The notes: generated from the sequence alone by a model not told the origin. A stretch of 64,000 nt of DNA from Nocardiopsis sinuspersici (GCA_008638415.1 VWVT01000022.1:1-64000); one strand, 5' to 3'. Shown: positions 1-8,658, numbered from the stretch's first letter. Made by a program: numbers and translations.

Positions 1-82
1 CTCTTTCCGAACCCGGTCGTTAAGTCTCTTTGCGCTGATGGTACTGCCCTGTGGTGGGGTGGGAGAGTAGGTTGCTGCCACG
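1..82 (+). rRNA. rrf: 5S ribosomal RNA, 3' part
   Basis: The stretch carries the conserved 3' half of bacterial 5S rRNA: a GAACCCGGTCGTTAAG-type segment, then ATGGTACTGC and GGGAGAGTAGGT close to the 3' end. The 5' roughly 35 nucleotides lie outside the window. It should be the last gene of an rRNA operon running in from the left. The exact 3' end is an estimate, and a terminator follows at once. Confidence 0.87.
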
Positions 83-96
83 GTTTTTCTTGGGGA

Positions 97-127
97 GGGG
101 GTCGCCTGTGGGCGGCCCCCTTTTTTT
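97..127 (+). terminator. Rho-independent terminator of the rRNA operon
   Basis: A 10-bp stem (97-106 with 111-120, one G-T pair) with a TGTG loop is followed by seven T residues. It lies directly after the 5S rRNA and has the classic intrinsic terminator form. Confidence 0.9.
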
Positions 128-302
128 GTGTGTGGGCTTGTGCGTGTGTGAATCTGTGGAGTGAGGGGATGTCCCGGGGGATCTGGCGCACGCCGACCGC
201 CGCGGCCACGATGCCACCGCGGTCACGTCGTCACCATGCGCTTGGGGTGAAGGGGTTTCGGGCCCGGGGCGGGGGACCCGTGCCGGTTGGTGCCGCGTCC
301 GT

Positions 303-398
303 CTAGTCCTCGTCGACCTCGGGGCTGTCGATGAGCTGCCGCAGCAGCGCAACGAAGTCCTCTTCGCTCATCGCCGACCAGTCCACGTGCTCGTTCAT
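303..398 (-). CDS. Small acidic hypothetical protein (31 aa)
   Basis: A short reading frame starts at ATG (396-398) and encodes 31 residues rich in Asp and Glu, with an amphipathic stretch SEEDFVALLRQLIDSPEV and an acidic C-terminus. I do not recognise a family. No strong ribosome binding site is visible (a GGGGA about 12 bases upstream). It is reported because its codon use looks natural and it sits beside other small accessory genes. It could equally be a chance frame. Confidence 0.35.
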   Translation of the reverse strand: MNEHVDWSAMSEEDFVALLRQLIDSPEVDED

Positions 399-664
399 GT
401 TCAGCGGTTTTCCCCAACCGGGGGCCGATAAGCCTGTGTGAGCCGCATTGGTTCGAGAAGTCTCGGTTAACGAGGCGTTAGCGCAGGTGGTCGACTCGAC
501 CGGGTGAGATTCGGGAGGGCTCAGGAGCCCCTTGACGCGGATGCGGGACCGGAGCCGCGCGGGGCCCGGGCGTTCTGTGGCCCCGGCGGGGACAGGCCGG
601 CCCCACACCCGCCCGGGACGGTCAGGGCCCGGGGGGCCGCCGCGGCTCGGGACGACCAGGGCGC

Positions 665-973
665 TCAGACGCGCTGCTGGAGGGCGCTGCGGCACTCCGG
701 GCACCGGCAGCGCTTGTTGTACCCCGTGACGGTGCCGTGGGGCAGGGACGGGTCCCGCTGCTCGGTGAGGGTGGAGTCGAGCTGGTCGCCGAAGGCCGTG
801 AGAATACGCGCGGTGGAGAAGACCTGCGTGGAGTTGATGCCGAGTTCGCCGGCCGCGTCGTCGATGTGCTTCCCCATCCGGAGTTTCGCGATGAGGCGGG
901 ACCGGGTGCTCGGCGGCATCTCCGCTTCCGCGTTCGCGATCAGCTGCTCTGCGTCGTTAATGGGGTAGCTCAA
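665..973 (-). CDS. Hypothetical protein with C-terminal Cys motif (102 aa)
   Basis: The likely start is TTG at 973, preceded by a good AGAGGAAA ribosome site at suitable spacing. The product is 102 aa: a helical N-terminal half resembling a helix-turn-helix (residues about 20-55, STRSRLIAKLRMGKHIDDAA) and a C-terminal HGTVTGYNKRCRCPECRSA motif. That HGT-x-GY-x-CRC-x2-C signature is common in small actinobacterial and actinophage proteins and may bind zinc through its three cysteines. Function is unknown. The motif suggests an accessory or phage-derived origin, but no other phage gene is nearby. Confidence 0.65.
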   Translation of the reverse strand: MSYPINDAEQLIANAEAEMPPSTRSRLIAKLRMGKHIDDAAGELGINSTQVFSTARILTAFGDQLDSTLTEQRDPSLPHGTVTGYNKRCRCPECRSALQQRV

Positions 974-1548
974 TGGGTTTCCTCTATGTGTACGGTTACG
1001 CTCGCCGGGGCGGGCACCTCAAGCATCGTACGCTGTTTCCTCACACTGGCATCAGGGTGAGACACACGAGACAGGAGACAACGGACACCCGCGGACCTCC
1101 TCGCACTCGCTCCCTTCGGAGTCCTCCCCTCCACGTCCTGGACCCCGTGTCCTTCGCGCCCTCTCCGTGCCCTTCCGTTCCCTTCTCCGGCCTCCCCGGC
1201 CCTTCCCGGGACCCCGGGGTCGGCTCCCTCCTCGGCGCCCCTCTCCTCCTTTCCTGTCGGCGCCTGGGTCGTGGGATGGAAGCAGAGGTGTGGAAACCAC
1301 CTCCTGATGCTGGTGAGGCTTGGGGGATGCCTTTCCGGATGGTGCCCCATGGTGCTTCTGAGACCGCGGCTCTTCCGGTTCCGGACGCCCTCGTGTCAAA
1401 AGGTGGGTTTGTCGTCCGGTCCGTCGGGTTTCTGGCCGCCGTAATGCATCGAATCGGTGGCTGTTTCCTAGAAACGCATTGCTAGATGCTAGACGCCGTG
1501 TTTCGCTGGTGGTACGACTTCGCCACTCTGCGTCATGGGATCAGCGTT
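974..1548. other. Non-coding stretch, pyrimidine-rich on the + strand
   Basis: I see no credible gene here. The section 1080-1260 is low-complexity C/T-rich DNA, which opens long chance frames. Just before the regulator at 1549 are short CTAG-containing elements, including a direct repeat of GCTAGA at 1481-1486 and 1488-1493. This is a possible promoter or operator of that regulator. Confidence 0.5.
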
Positions 1549-2382
1549 ATGACCAGCCCCACGGTTCGTCGCCGACGACTGTCCGCCGAGCTTCGCCGCC
1601 GCCGCGTGCAGGCGGGTATGACCCTCAGCGATGTCGCCGAGGAGCTGGAGTGGTCACCGGCCAAACTGGGCCATATCGAGACCGGTATCCGCAAGTGGCC
1701 CTCCGTCATGGAGATCTCGGCCCTGCTGCGCTTGTACGGGGTGACCGGCGGGCAGCGCGAGGCCATCCTGACCCTCGTCCGGGAGTCCCGGCTGCGTCCG
1801 TGGTGGACCGAGTACGAGGACGTGCTCTCCTCCGCGTACGTCGGCAACGAGGCGGGAGCCGTCTACGTGCAGTCCTACTCGGGCATCCTCGTCCCCGACC
1901 TCCTCCAGGTCCCCGACTACACCGCGACCGTGGCACGGGCGCTGGGGCACGGGGAACACGCCGTCGAGCGGATGGTCGCCGCCTACCTCAAGCGCCAGGA
2001 GATCCTCGACCAGGGCGGCCTGGCCCGGTATCACGCCGTCGTCGAGGAGGACGCGCTCCAGCGGGTGTCCGGAGACCTCGAACTGCTGCGTGCGCAGACC
2101 ACCCGCATCGTGGAGCTGGCCACCGAGTCGGACCGGGTGACCGTGCAGCTGCTGCCCACCTCGGCCGGCCCGCACCCCGGGGTCGCCGGCCCCTTCTCCG
2201 TGCTGGAGTTCGACGAGGACGAGGCCGCCCTGGCCTACGTCGAGGCCACCCAGGGCGGTTCGATCGTGGAGGCCGAGGAGTCGGTCGAGGCCTGCAAGCG
2301 GGTGTGGTCCGGGCTCACCCGGATCGCGGCGTCTCCACAGGCCACGGTGGCCATCCTGCGGCGGATGGCGCTGCTGACCTGA
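1549..2382 (+). CDS. Scr1-family helix-turn-helix regulator (XRE HTH + DUF5753)
   Basis: The 277-aa protein starts MTSPTVRRRRLSAELRRRR. An XRE-type HTH lies at about residues 12-65 (MTLSDVAEELEWSPAKLGHI), followed by a DUF5753 domain with the SYSGILVPDLLQVPDYTATV core. Such regulators are abundant in actinomycetes and usually sit beside a small DUF397 gene. No DUF397 frame follows here, so this is an orphan or its partner lies elsewhere. ATG 1549 is preferred over an in-frame ATG at 1486 because the HTH family starts close to this point. The upstream GCTAGA repeats could be an autoregulatory site, which is inference. Confidence 0.9.
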   Translation: MTSPTVRRRRLSAELRRRRVQAGMTLSDVAEELEWSPAKLGHIETGIRKWPSVMEISALLRLYGVTGGQREAILTLVRESRLRPWWTEYEDVLSSAYVGNEAGAVYVQSYSGILVPDLLQVPDYTATVARALGHGEHAVERMVAAYLKRQEILDQGGLARYHAVVEEDALQRVSGDLELLRAQTTRIVELATESDRVTVQLLPTSAGPHPGVAGPFSVLEFDEDEAALAYVEATQGGSIVEAEESVEACKRVWSGLTRIAASPQATVAILRRMALLT

Positions 2383-2564
2383 GGCACCGAAGGCACCGCT
2401 TCGCGGTTCATCCCGAGAAGTTGGTGGAAAACGGTCCACTGTGGCAGGGACCGCTACCGACGGCTTGCTAGTCTGCGTGGTGACAACCTCATAAAGTTCT
2501 CTGCGGAGCCCCCGTCCCGTGCGGGAGCCCGTGTACACATCGAATCACCGAAAGGGTCCGGACA

Positions 2565-2687
2565 GTGAAGAAGATCATCGTTCTGGTGCTGGTGGCCCTC
2601 GGGGCTTTCGCCGTCTACCGCAAGATCCAGGCGGACCGCGCCGAGCTCGACCTGTGGACCGAGGCCACGGCGGCCAGCGAGGGCTGA
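2565..2687 (+). CDS. DLW-39 family protein
   Basis: A 40-aa protein starts at GTG 2565. It has a hydrophobic N-terminal helix (KKIIVLVLVALGAFAVY) followed by IQADRAELDLWTEAT, which contains the DLW triplet that names the family. This actinobacterial small protein is typically encoded between gyrA and tRNA-Ala near the chromosome origin, and tRNA-Ala indeed follows 250 bp later. It is probably a single-pass membrane protein of unknown role. Confidence 0.92.
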   Translation: MKKIIVLVLVALGAFAVYRKIQADRAELDLWTEATAASEG

Positions 2688-2938
2688 CCAAGCGCCGCAT
2701 CGGCGGCCGTGAGGTATCCACCGGGCGACCGAGGACCGGTGTCGCGTGCGCCGTCCCGGCCAGCTCCTGAGTGACACGAAGACGTGGGTGGGCCAACAAT
2801 CCCGAGGTGCGACCCACGGCTTTGTGCTGCTTCCGGTTCCGGAGTCGTGGCCCCGACCGGACGGCCCCGCTCGGTGAGCGGGACCGCCTCGATGACGGTA
2901 TGCTCTGTATGGTGGCCAGGGCTCACGCCCGGCTCCGA

Positions 2939-3011
2939 GGGGCCATAGCTCAGCTGGCAGAGCGCCGGTTTTGCATACCGGAGGTCAGGGGTTCGACTCC
3001 CCTTGGCTCCA
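2939..3011 (+). tRNA. tRNA-Ala (anticodon TGC)
   Basis: The 73-nt cloverleaf has acceptor stem GGGGCCA/TGGCTCC, anticodon loop TTTGCAT giving TGC, and TTCGACTC in the T arm. CCA is not encoded. The partner tRNA-Ile often found beside it in actinobacteria is not seen in this window. Confidence 0.97.
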
Positions 3012-3019
3012 CTCGTCTC

Positions 3020-3064
3020 AAGGCGACCCCGCCCGCAAGCTCCGCTTGCCCGCGGGGTCGCCTT
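3020..3064 (+). terminator. Hairpin terminator after tRNA-Ala
   Basis: A perfect 13-bp stem (3020-3032 with 3052-3064) encloses a second short stem (GCAAGC/GCTTGC). There is no T run, as is common in high-GC actinomycetes. It sits 8 bp after the tRNA. Confidence 0.75.
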
Positions 3065-4094
3065 CGTCGTGTCCCCGGAGTCGTGTCCCCGGAGGGGCGG
3101 CCGCACCGGACTCCACCGATCCCCCGCCGGAGCCCCACAGGGCCTCCAGGCCGCCGTCGCCGCCGCCGGGGCGGACTCGCTCGGCGGTCGCGGTCCGGGC
3201 CGGCGACGGCGTCCCGGGCTGAGCACGCACCCCCCGTCCCGGACGGTGCGCGGATCCGCCGCGTCCACGGGCGGAACGCCCTTCCACGCCCCTCCCCTCC
3301 CTCGCCCCGTGCCCCTCCCCTGCGCCCGCCTGTTCTCCGGTGCTTCCGGGCTGGGGGTCGGATCTGGCCGGGATCGCCCCGGAGTGCACCGTGTAAAACG
3401 TCCGCGAAGAAATTCTCGTTTTGGAACTCTTGTCCGGGTCTAATAGGGATATCCCGGTCGGGGACTGACGATCTCCACGGTTGCCAAGCAGTAGTTCCAG
3501 TCCTCGGTGTTACTAAGCAGTAGTGCCGATGACCCTGGTTACCAATGGGTAGTTCCGATTCGTCCGTACGGGTGGGAAATGGGTGGCGCGCGGGTCCGTG
3601 CGGCGGGTACGTCCCGGGGGTCCGTATAGCCCGTTCGGGTGAGGTGGATGACCCAGAGTCCCCTTCGCCCGGACACTCCCCGACGGGAGTCCTGTCGGGG
3701 AGGAGCAACGAAATCGCAGGTCACGAGGCTTGTCGGAGAAACGCCGGGAAGCAACTCCTCCTTCAGGGCGCATGAGTCCGCTTCTACCACATGCGGTCAC
3801 TCTGCGTGTGTGTATGATGACACTTCCTCTAAGTGCAATGGTCCTACTGGGCCATATGAGAAATAGGCCTCTTGGGGTCTGTTGGTGAACTAGGACGAAC
3901 CGTAGTTTCGACACCAGTGACAACGAGGAAGACAGCGCGCCGAAACGATCAACCCCCGAAGACGGACGTGCGGCCCCCCGCACGGCCACGTGACACCGTC
4001 CTCGGATCGGCCCGCTTCTCCTCGCCCGTCGACGGTCGCGCCAGTCGACGGATTTTCCGATCACCACACATGCTGATCTTGGGAGTGGGGCAAC
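3065..4094. other. Long intergenic region upstream of wblA
   Basis: About 1 kb holds no convincing gene. The first 300 bp are GC-rich and low in complexity. From about 3400 the base composition drops toward A/T, and the stretch carries three 29-bp repeats (3481-3567). Streptomyces wblA also has a long upstream region, so this is likely its promoter and leader, though no -35/-10 pair can be assigned with confidence. Confidence 0.55.
3481..3567. repeat. Three imperfect 29-bp direct repeats
   Basis: Units start at 3481, 3510 and 3539, an exact 29-bp period. They share TTNCNAAGCAGTAGTNCC-type sequence (the third has AATGGGTAGTTCC). They lie in the intergenic region about 530 bp before wblA. The regular phasing of nearly three helical turns suggests a cooperative protein-binding array, but the binder is unknown. 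Confidence 0.7.
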
Positions 4095-4409
4095 ATGTGG
4101 AATGAGAAGATGGCGACCCGTGCCAAATGCCGGGAGATCGACCCTGACGCGTTGTTCGTGCAGGGGGCGGCCCAGAACCGCGCCAAACTGATCTGCCGGG
4201 GCTGCCCGGTCCGTACACAGTGCCTGGCCGAGGCACTCGACGGCCGTATCGAGTTCGGTGTCTGGGGAGGCATGACCGAACGCGAGCGCCGTGCTCTGCT
4301 GCGCCGCCGCAAGGACGTCACCAGCTGGCACGAGCTGCTCACCAGTGCCGAGCGCCGTTACGAGCGCGAGCGGTCCGGACAGGAGGTCGTGGTCGCCGCG
4401 CGGAGTTAG
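4095..4409 (+). CDS. wblA: WhiB-family iron-sulfur regulator, WblA/WhiB4-like
   Basis: The 104-aa protein has four conserved cysteines (C12, C34, C37, C43) for a [4Fe-4S] cluster and the WhiB turn GVWGG (55-59). It is followed by a basic TERERRALLRRR segment. The DPDALFVQGAAQNRAK and VTSW features fit Streptomyces WblA and mycobacterial WhiB4 rather than WhiB, WhiD or WblC. In those organisms the protein is a redox-responsive transcription factor controlling development, antibiotic production or oxidative stress genes. It stands alone behind a 1-kb intergenic region, which suggests complex transcriptional control. The WblA assignment is by remembered sequence similarity. Confidence 0.9.
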   Translation: MWNEKMATRAKCREIDPDALFVQGAAQNRAKLICRGCPVRTQCLAEALDGRIEFGVWGGMTERERRALLRRRKDVTSWHELLTSAERRYERERSGQEVVVAARS

Positions 4410-4640
4410 CCGGGCCGACCGGTAGCCGGGTGGGGGAGTCCCGGCACCGCCCCGTGGAGGACTGCGGACGGGCACGGACGAAAGTCGGGGGCGTTCTCCA
4501 CCTCAAGGGGGAGGGGCGGCTCAGGGGAGGATCAGGGACGGCCCCCATACCCAAAACCGTCCCGACGGCGCATCATGGTGGGAGTACGGCCGATCGGTGC
4601 CGTACTCCCGTCGCCGTTGGGAGTGGGAGTGGGAGTAGCC

Positions 4641-5279
4641 GTGGATCCTCAGTACCCGGCGAGGCGCGCCTGGGAACCGCGAGCCAGGCCGCAGATCCGT
4701 CTCACCGACGCCGAGCGCGACGACGTCATCGGCGTCCTCCAGGAGGCGTTCAGCCGCGGCCAGCTCGACGAGGCGGAGTTCGACGAGCGCACCGAGAAGG
4801 CCATGCGGGCCAAGTTCGGGGTAGACCTCGTCCCCCTCACGGAGGACCTGGGCCTCACCCCCGCGGGAGCGCCCCGGTCCGGGCACGCGGGCCCGTTCGG
4901 GGTCTTCGGCGCTCAGGGAGGCCAGAAGGGGACCGATCCCGACGTGCCCCTGACGAGCACACCGGCCGAACGGGTCGTGGCCGCCGCCGGCCACTGGGGG
5001 AACTACTTCGTCCCCGTCGTCGCGCCCCTGGTGGTGCTCCTCCTCAGCGACAGGATCTCGCCCTACGTGCGCCGCCAGGCCATGGAGTCGCTGAACTTCC
5101 AGATCTTCTGCATCGTCACCGGGATCGTGAGCGTGCTCCTGTCCTGGCTCATCGCGCCCCTGCTGGTGACGCTCGCCGTCGTCGTGGGCTGGACGGTGGT
5201 TCCGGCCGTCGCCGGCGTCGCCGCTCTCATGGGCCGGAACTGGCGCTATCCGATGTTCCGCGTCCTCAAGGGCGGCTGA
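4641..5279 (+). CDS. DUF1707 and DUF4870 domain membrane protein
   Basis: GTG 4641 is chosen (GGGAG five bases upstream); an in-frame ATG lies at 4575. The 212-aa product starts MDPQYPARRAWEPRARPQIR. A DUF1707 module follows (LTDAERDDVIGVLQEAFSRG with DEAEFDERTEKAMRAK). A linker leads to a DUF4870-type membrane domain in the C-terminal half, with three hydrophobic segments starting at GNYFVPVVAPLVVLLL. DUF1707 is an actinobacterial module found at the N-terminus of many small membrane proteins, role unknown. It faces the DUF5324 gene across a GC-rich 245-bp gap. Confidence 0.85.
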   Translation: MDPQYPARRAWEPRARPQIRLTDAERDDVIGVLQEAFSRGQLDEAEFDERTEKAMRAKFGVDLVPLTEDLGLTPAGAPRSGHAGPFGVFGAQGGQKGTDPDVPLTSTPAERVVAAAGHWGNYFVPVVAPLVVLLLSDRISPYVRRQAMESLNFQIFCIVTGIVSVLLSWLIAPLLVTLAVVVGWTVVPAVAGVAALMGRNWRYPMFRVLKGG

Positions 5280-5524
5280 GCAGGACTCACCGGAGTAGGG
5301 CCCACCGTTACGGAGTTCACCGGTACGGGACCCGTCGGACCGGGGAACGCCGGAGCGGGGACCCCGGGGAGCGGGGACCCCGGCCGGTGCGCCGGAGTAC
5401 GCCGCCGGCCCCGGACACGACGAAGCCGGGACGGAGGGGACCGCCCCGGCGGAGGGAGCGGAACCGGTCCGCGGGCGGGGCTCCCGTCGCCCCGCCCGGC
5501 ACGGCGGTCCGTCTCCCGTCGTTC

Positions 5525-6136
5525 CTAGCGCTCGGGCTGGCCGTTCTCCTTGGCGCGGGTGTTGCCCGTGGCCGTACGAACGGTCTCCTTGCCCTTGCTC
5601 TTGGCCGTCTTGGCGGTCTCCTCGGTGCCCTCAGCGGCCTTCTCCGCCGTCTTGGACGCCCTCTCCTCCAGGTCCTCCCTGGTTTCGCGGACCTGGTCGC
5701 GAGCCTGGTCCAGGTGCTCCTGCCACTCGGCGTCCTGGGACGCCTGGCGCAGGCGGATGAGCGAGTACACGACCACTCCGCCGATCACGGCGGCGCCTCC
5801 GATCAGGACTCCGCGGGAGACACCGCGGTTGCCCCGAAGCATCAGTCGCGACCCGCGACGGCGCTTCTGGAGCGGACTGACACGGTGGGCGGCGGCGGTG
5901 AGCGCCCCGGCCACACGCGGCGCCACGGTGTCCTCCACACGCTGTGCGGCGTTCTCCAGCCGTGGTGCGGTCCACCCGCGGGCCTGGAGGAGCTTCAGAG
6001 TGGCCTGGTCGCGCGCCTGGTCGGCATACGGGCCGATCCTGTCGGCCTGTTCCTTGGCCAGGTCCTGTAGGCGGGCGAGGGCGAGGGTGAGCTCCGCCTC
6101 CTTGCGTGCCTTGTGTCGCTTGGAAGTGATAGGCAC
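5525..6136 (-). CDS. DUF5324 family protein
   Basis: The 203-aa protein has a charged coiled-coil-like N-terminus (residues 10-60), one membrane segment around residues 108-127 (GVLIGGAAVIGGVVVYSLI), and a long highly charged C-terminal tail rich in Lys, Glu and Thr with TAEKAAEGTEETAKTAKSKG repeats. This layout matches the actinobacterial DUF5324 family, of unknown role. It is transcribed divergently from the cyclophilin gene at 6467, and the 330-bp space between must hold both promoters. Confidence 0.8.
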   Translation of the reverse strand: MPITSKRHKARKEAELTLALARLQDLAKEQADRIGPYADQARDQATLKLLQARGWTAPRLENAAQRVEDTVAPRVAGALTAAAHRVSPLQKRRRGSRLMLRGNRGVSRGVLIGGAAVIGGVVVYSLIRLRQASQDAEWQEHLDQARDQVRETREDLEERASKTAEKAAEGTEETAKTAKSKGKETVRTATGNTRAKENGQPER

Positions 6137-6466
6137 GTCGTCAGCTCCTTCGATCGTTCACCGGTTCTACGGTCCTCACCCGGGTGGTCGGCGATCAACG
6201 CCACACGGGCGGCTTCCTCGTCGTCCTTCCCCGTTATCCGGGTGTTATCTCAACATACGTCCTCTCCGTGTGTGATCTACGTTTCGACACCGCCCGGAGG
6301 GTTTTCTCCTCACACTTCCTCCGGAGCCGGACGTGAAACCCCGTCGAGCGGAATCGGACGCCGCTGTCGCCGCCGCCGTCGTCGTCGCTGCGGCGACGAC
6401 CGGCGCAGGCCGGGCCCGGGACGCGGACGGGTAACGTGAGCACGTAAACGAAGTCGACCGAAAGGC

Positions 6467-6997
6467 ATGCAGGTGTCGGACTCCACGGGTCAGCCCACTG
6501 CGCGGCTGAACACCTCCAAGGGAACTATCGTCGTCAAGCTGTTCGAGGAGGAGGCGCCGGAGACGGTCGCCAACTTCGTCGGCCTGGCAGAAGGGTCGAA
6601 GCAGTGGATGGACCCCACCACGGGCAAGCCGTCCAACAGCAGCCTGTACGAGGGCACGATCTTCCACCGTGTCATCGACGGTTTCATGCTCCAGGGCGGT
6701 GACCCGCTCGGTACCGGCCGCGGCGGCCCCGGCTACACCTTCAAGGACGAGATCCACCCGAACCTGCGCTTCGACCGCCCGTTCCTGCTGGCCATGGCCA
6801 ACGCGGGCCCGGGCACCAACGGCTCGCAGTTCTTCATCACCGTTGACAAGCCGTACTGGCTCGACGGCCGCCACACCATCTTCGGCGAGGTCGTAGAGGG
6901 CACCGACGTGGTCACCGCGATCTCCAAGGTCGCCACCGACTCCCAGGACCGCCCGCGCGAGGACGTGGTGATCAACAGCATCGAGATCAGCCGGTAG
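6467..6997 (+). CDS. ppiA: Peptidyl-prolyl cis-trans isomerase, cyclophilin type
   Basis: The 176-aa cytoplasmic cyclophilin has the FHRVIDGFMLQGGDP active-site block (catalytic Arg), the GPGTNGSQFFI core and the LDGRHTIFGEVVEG block. It catalyses prolyl isomerisation in protein folding. There is no signal peptide. A cyclophilin gene followed by a rhomboid gene near crgA and pknB is a conserved arrangement near actinobacterial origins. It is likely co-transcribed with the rhomboid gene 40 bp downstream. Confidence 0.96.
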   Translation: MQVSDSTGQPTARLNTSKGTIVVKLFEEEAPETVANFVGLAEGSKQWMDPTTGKPSNSSLYEGTIFHRVIDGFMLQGGDPLGTGRGGPGYTFKDEIHPNLRFDRPFLLAMANAGPGTNGSQFFITVDKPYWLDGRHTIFGEVVEGTDVVTAISKVATDSQDRPREDVVINSIEISR

Positions 6998-7037
6998 CGG
7001 CGACGGTGCCCAGAACCCGAGGAGGAAGAACCCGCCC

Positions 7038-7958
7038 ATGAGCGCACCCCCGCCGCCGTCCGGATCCGCGCCGGAACCGGAACCCCGGGCCTCGCGCACC
7101 TGCTACCGGCACTCCGACCGGGAGACCGGAGTCAGTTGCAGCAGGTGCGAGCGGCCCATCTGCCCGGACTGCATGGTCGAGGCGTCCGTGGGCTTCCAGT
7201 GCCCCCGCTGCGTCTCGGAGGGGAACCGTGGGACACGCCGGGCACGGACCACGTTCGGGGGCAGGGCCGTGTCCAGGCCCTACGTGACATGGACGATCCT
7301 CGGCATGATGGTGGCGGGGTTCGTCGCCCAGATGGGCACCTCCGACACGTTCGGCCAGGCGGGTGCCTCACCGCTGGTCCGGGAGTTCGCCATGCTCGGC
7401 CTCGGCCGGGTGGAGGACGGGACCCTTCTCGGGGTGCTCGCCGGTGAGTGGTACCGGCTGATCACGGCCGCGTTCCTGCACGGCAGCATCTTCCACCTGC
7501 TGTTCAACGGGTACGCCATGTACATCCTGGGCGTGCAGTTGGAGCGCTGGCTGGGACACGGCCGCTTCCTCGCCCTGTGGGTGCTCGGCGCCCTCGCGGG
7601 GTCGGTGCTCAGCCTCCTGATGGTGCCCAACCAGTTCTCCGTCGGGGCGTCCGGCGCGATCTTCGCCCTCTTCGGAGCGGTGTTCGTGATCGGCAGGCGG
7701 CTCCGCCTGGACCTGAGGATGGTCGGGGTCCTGCTGGCGGTCAACCTCGTGCTGACCTTCGTGGTCCCCAACATCTCCTGGACCGCGCACATCGGCGGAC
7801 TGGTCGCCGGGCTCCTCCTCGGCGCCGTGTTCGCCTACCTGCCCGGGAGGACGGCGGGGAACACGGTCCGCACGGTCACGCACGTCCTGCTGGTGTCGGC
7901 GTTCGCCGCGCTGCTCGCGGCCCTGGTGTCCGCGGCGCCGCTGATCGTCCTCGGCTGA
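7038..7958 (+). CDS. Rhomboid family intramembrane serine protease with N-terminal zinc ribbon
   Basis: The 306-aa membrane protease has an N-terminal cytosolic Cys/His cluster (residues 22-58: CYRH, CSRC, CPDC, CPRC) resembling a B-box or zinc ribbon. Six or more membrane segments follow. The catalytic dyad is Ser205 in GASGAIFALFG and His251 in SWTAHIGGLVAG; H149 and N157 of HGSIFHLLFN are also conserved. The family cleaves transmembrane helices, but the substrate here is unknown. It overlaps no gene and ends before a strong hairpin. Confidence 0.94.
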   Translation: MSAPPPPSGSAPEPEPRASRTCYRHSDRETGVSCSRCERPICPDCMVEASVGFQCPRCVSEGNRGTRRARTTFGGRAVSRPYVTWTILGMMVAGFVAQMGTSDTFGQAGASPLVREFAMLGLGRVEDGTLLGVLAGEWYRLITAAFLHGSIFHLLFNGYAMYILGVQLERWLGHGRFLALWVLGALAGSVLSLLMVPNQFSVGASGAIFALFGAVFVIGRRLRLDLRMVGVLLAVNLVLTFVVPNISWTAHIGGLVAGLLLGAVFAYLPGRTAGNTVRTVTHVLLVSAFAALLAALVSAAPLIVLG

Positions 7959-7992
7959 GGCGCACCGAGCCGAACGGGCCCCGGCGAGCCGA

Positions 7993-8026
7993 ACGGGCCC
8001 CGGGGGGAGAGTCCTCCGGGGCCCGT
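7993..8026 (+). terminator. Hairpin terminator after the rhomboid gene
   Basis: A perfect 11-bp stem ACGGGCCCCGG/CCGGGGCCCGT (7993-8003 with 8016-8026) lies 35 bp after the stop codon. It has no T run. Confidence 0.7.
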
Positions 8027-8171
8027 CCCGTGCGCGGGAGGGCGGCCCCGGAGCCGCGGCCGCCCTCCCGCGCCCGCCGGACCAGCCCGCCGGAACCGGC
8101 CCGCTGGAACCCGTCCGCCGAAGCCACCGACCCACCGCGTCCGGGCACAGCGAGAAGAGCTACCCACAGCC

Positions 8172-8192
8172 TGTGGATAACTCTGTGGAAAA
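8172..8192 (-). promoter_or_regulatory. Two DnaA-box-like sites in the crgA-rhomboid gap
   Basis: TGTGGATAA at 8172-8180 is the exact reverse of the DnaA box TTATCCACA. A near-match TGTGGAAAA follows at 8184-8192, so the pair is spaced 12 bp apart. The neighbouring gene order is origin-proximal, so these may be outlying DnaA sites. Binding is inferred from sequence only. Confidence 0.55.
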
Positions 8193-8285
8193 CGTGTGTC
8201 GGTGCTGTTCAGCGCGGGTGCGCGTGTCTACGTGAGGGGCACCCGCGCCGATCCTTGGGGGGCGTACCCTTCCACGGCCGCGGGG

Positions 8286-8540
8286 TCAGTGCCAGCGGGT
8301 GGACAGGATGACGGCCACGATGATTCCGCTGAATCCGATCAGCAGGTTCCAGTTGTGCCAGTCCTGCATGTACGGGACCTGGGCACCCGCGATGTAGTAG
8401 ACCGCGATCCAGAGAATGCCCAAGGCGAAGAAGCCCAGCATCGTCGGGACCAGCCAGCGCGGACTGACCTTGGGCTTCTCCTTCGAAGGAGGCGGCGTGT
8501 AGACGGCCTTCTTCTTGCGATCGCTGCGGGACTTGGGCAC
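8286..8540 (-). CDS. crgA: Cell division protein CrgA
   Basis: The 84-aa protein starts at GTG 8540. It has a basic N-terminus (VPKSRSDRKKK) and two membrane helices (about residues 30-52 and 66-80), with PYMQDWHNWNL between them, typical of CrgA. CrgA interacts with FtsZ, FtsQ and penicillin-binding proteins to coordinate septation in actinobacteria. It sits just downstream of the pknB operon, its conserved place. Confidence 0.95.
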   Translation of the reverse strand: MPKSRSDRKKKAVYTPPPSKEKPKVSPRWLVPTMLGFFALGILWIAVYYIAGAQVPYMQDWHNWNLLIGFSGIIVAVILSTRWH

Positions 8541-8658
8541 GGTCGCTGCTCCAGTACGTGGGGCGGGTTCGTCAACGAGAGCACAGTCTACGCCCCGGGG
8601 GAGGCCCCCGTCACCGGTGGGCCGTCCCCACCACGCGGGGTGCGCCCCGGTACGCCGA

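Noticed and set aside
1052..1399. Reverse-strand frame in the C/T-rich region
   Set aside because: Low-complexity Arg/Gly/Glu sequence from pyrimidine-rich DNA; no ribosome site.
2950..3708. Reverse-strand frame of 252 aa after tRNA-Ala
   Set aside because: It covers the tRNA and its terminator, is Arg/Gly-rich with no domain, and its Trp/Thr-rich part is just the 29-bp repeats.
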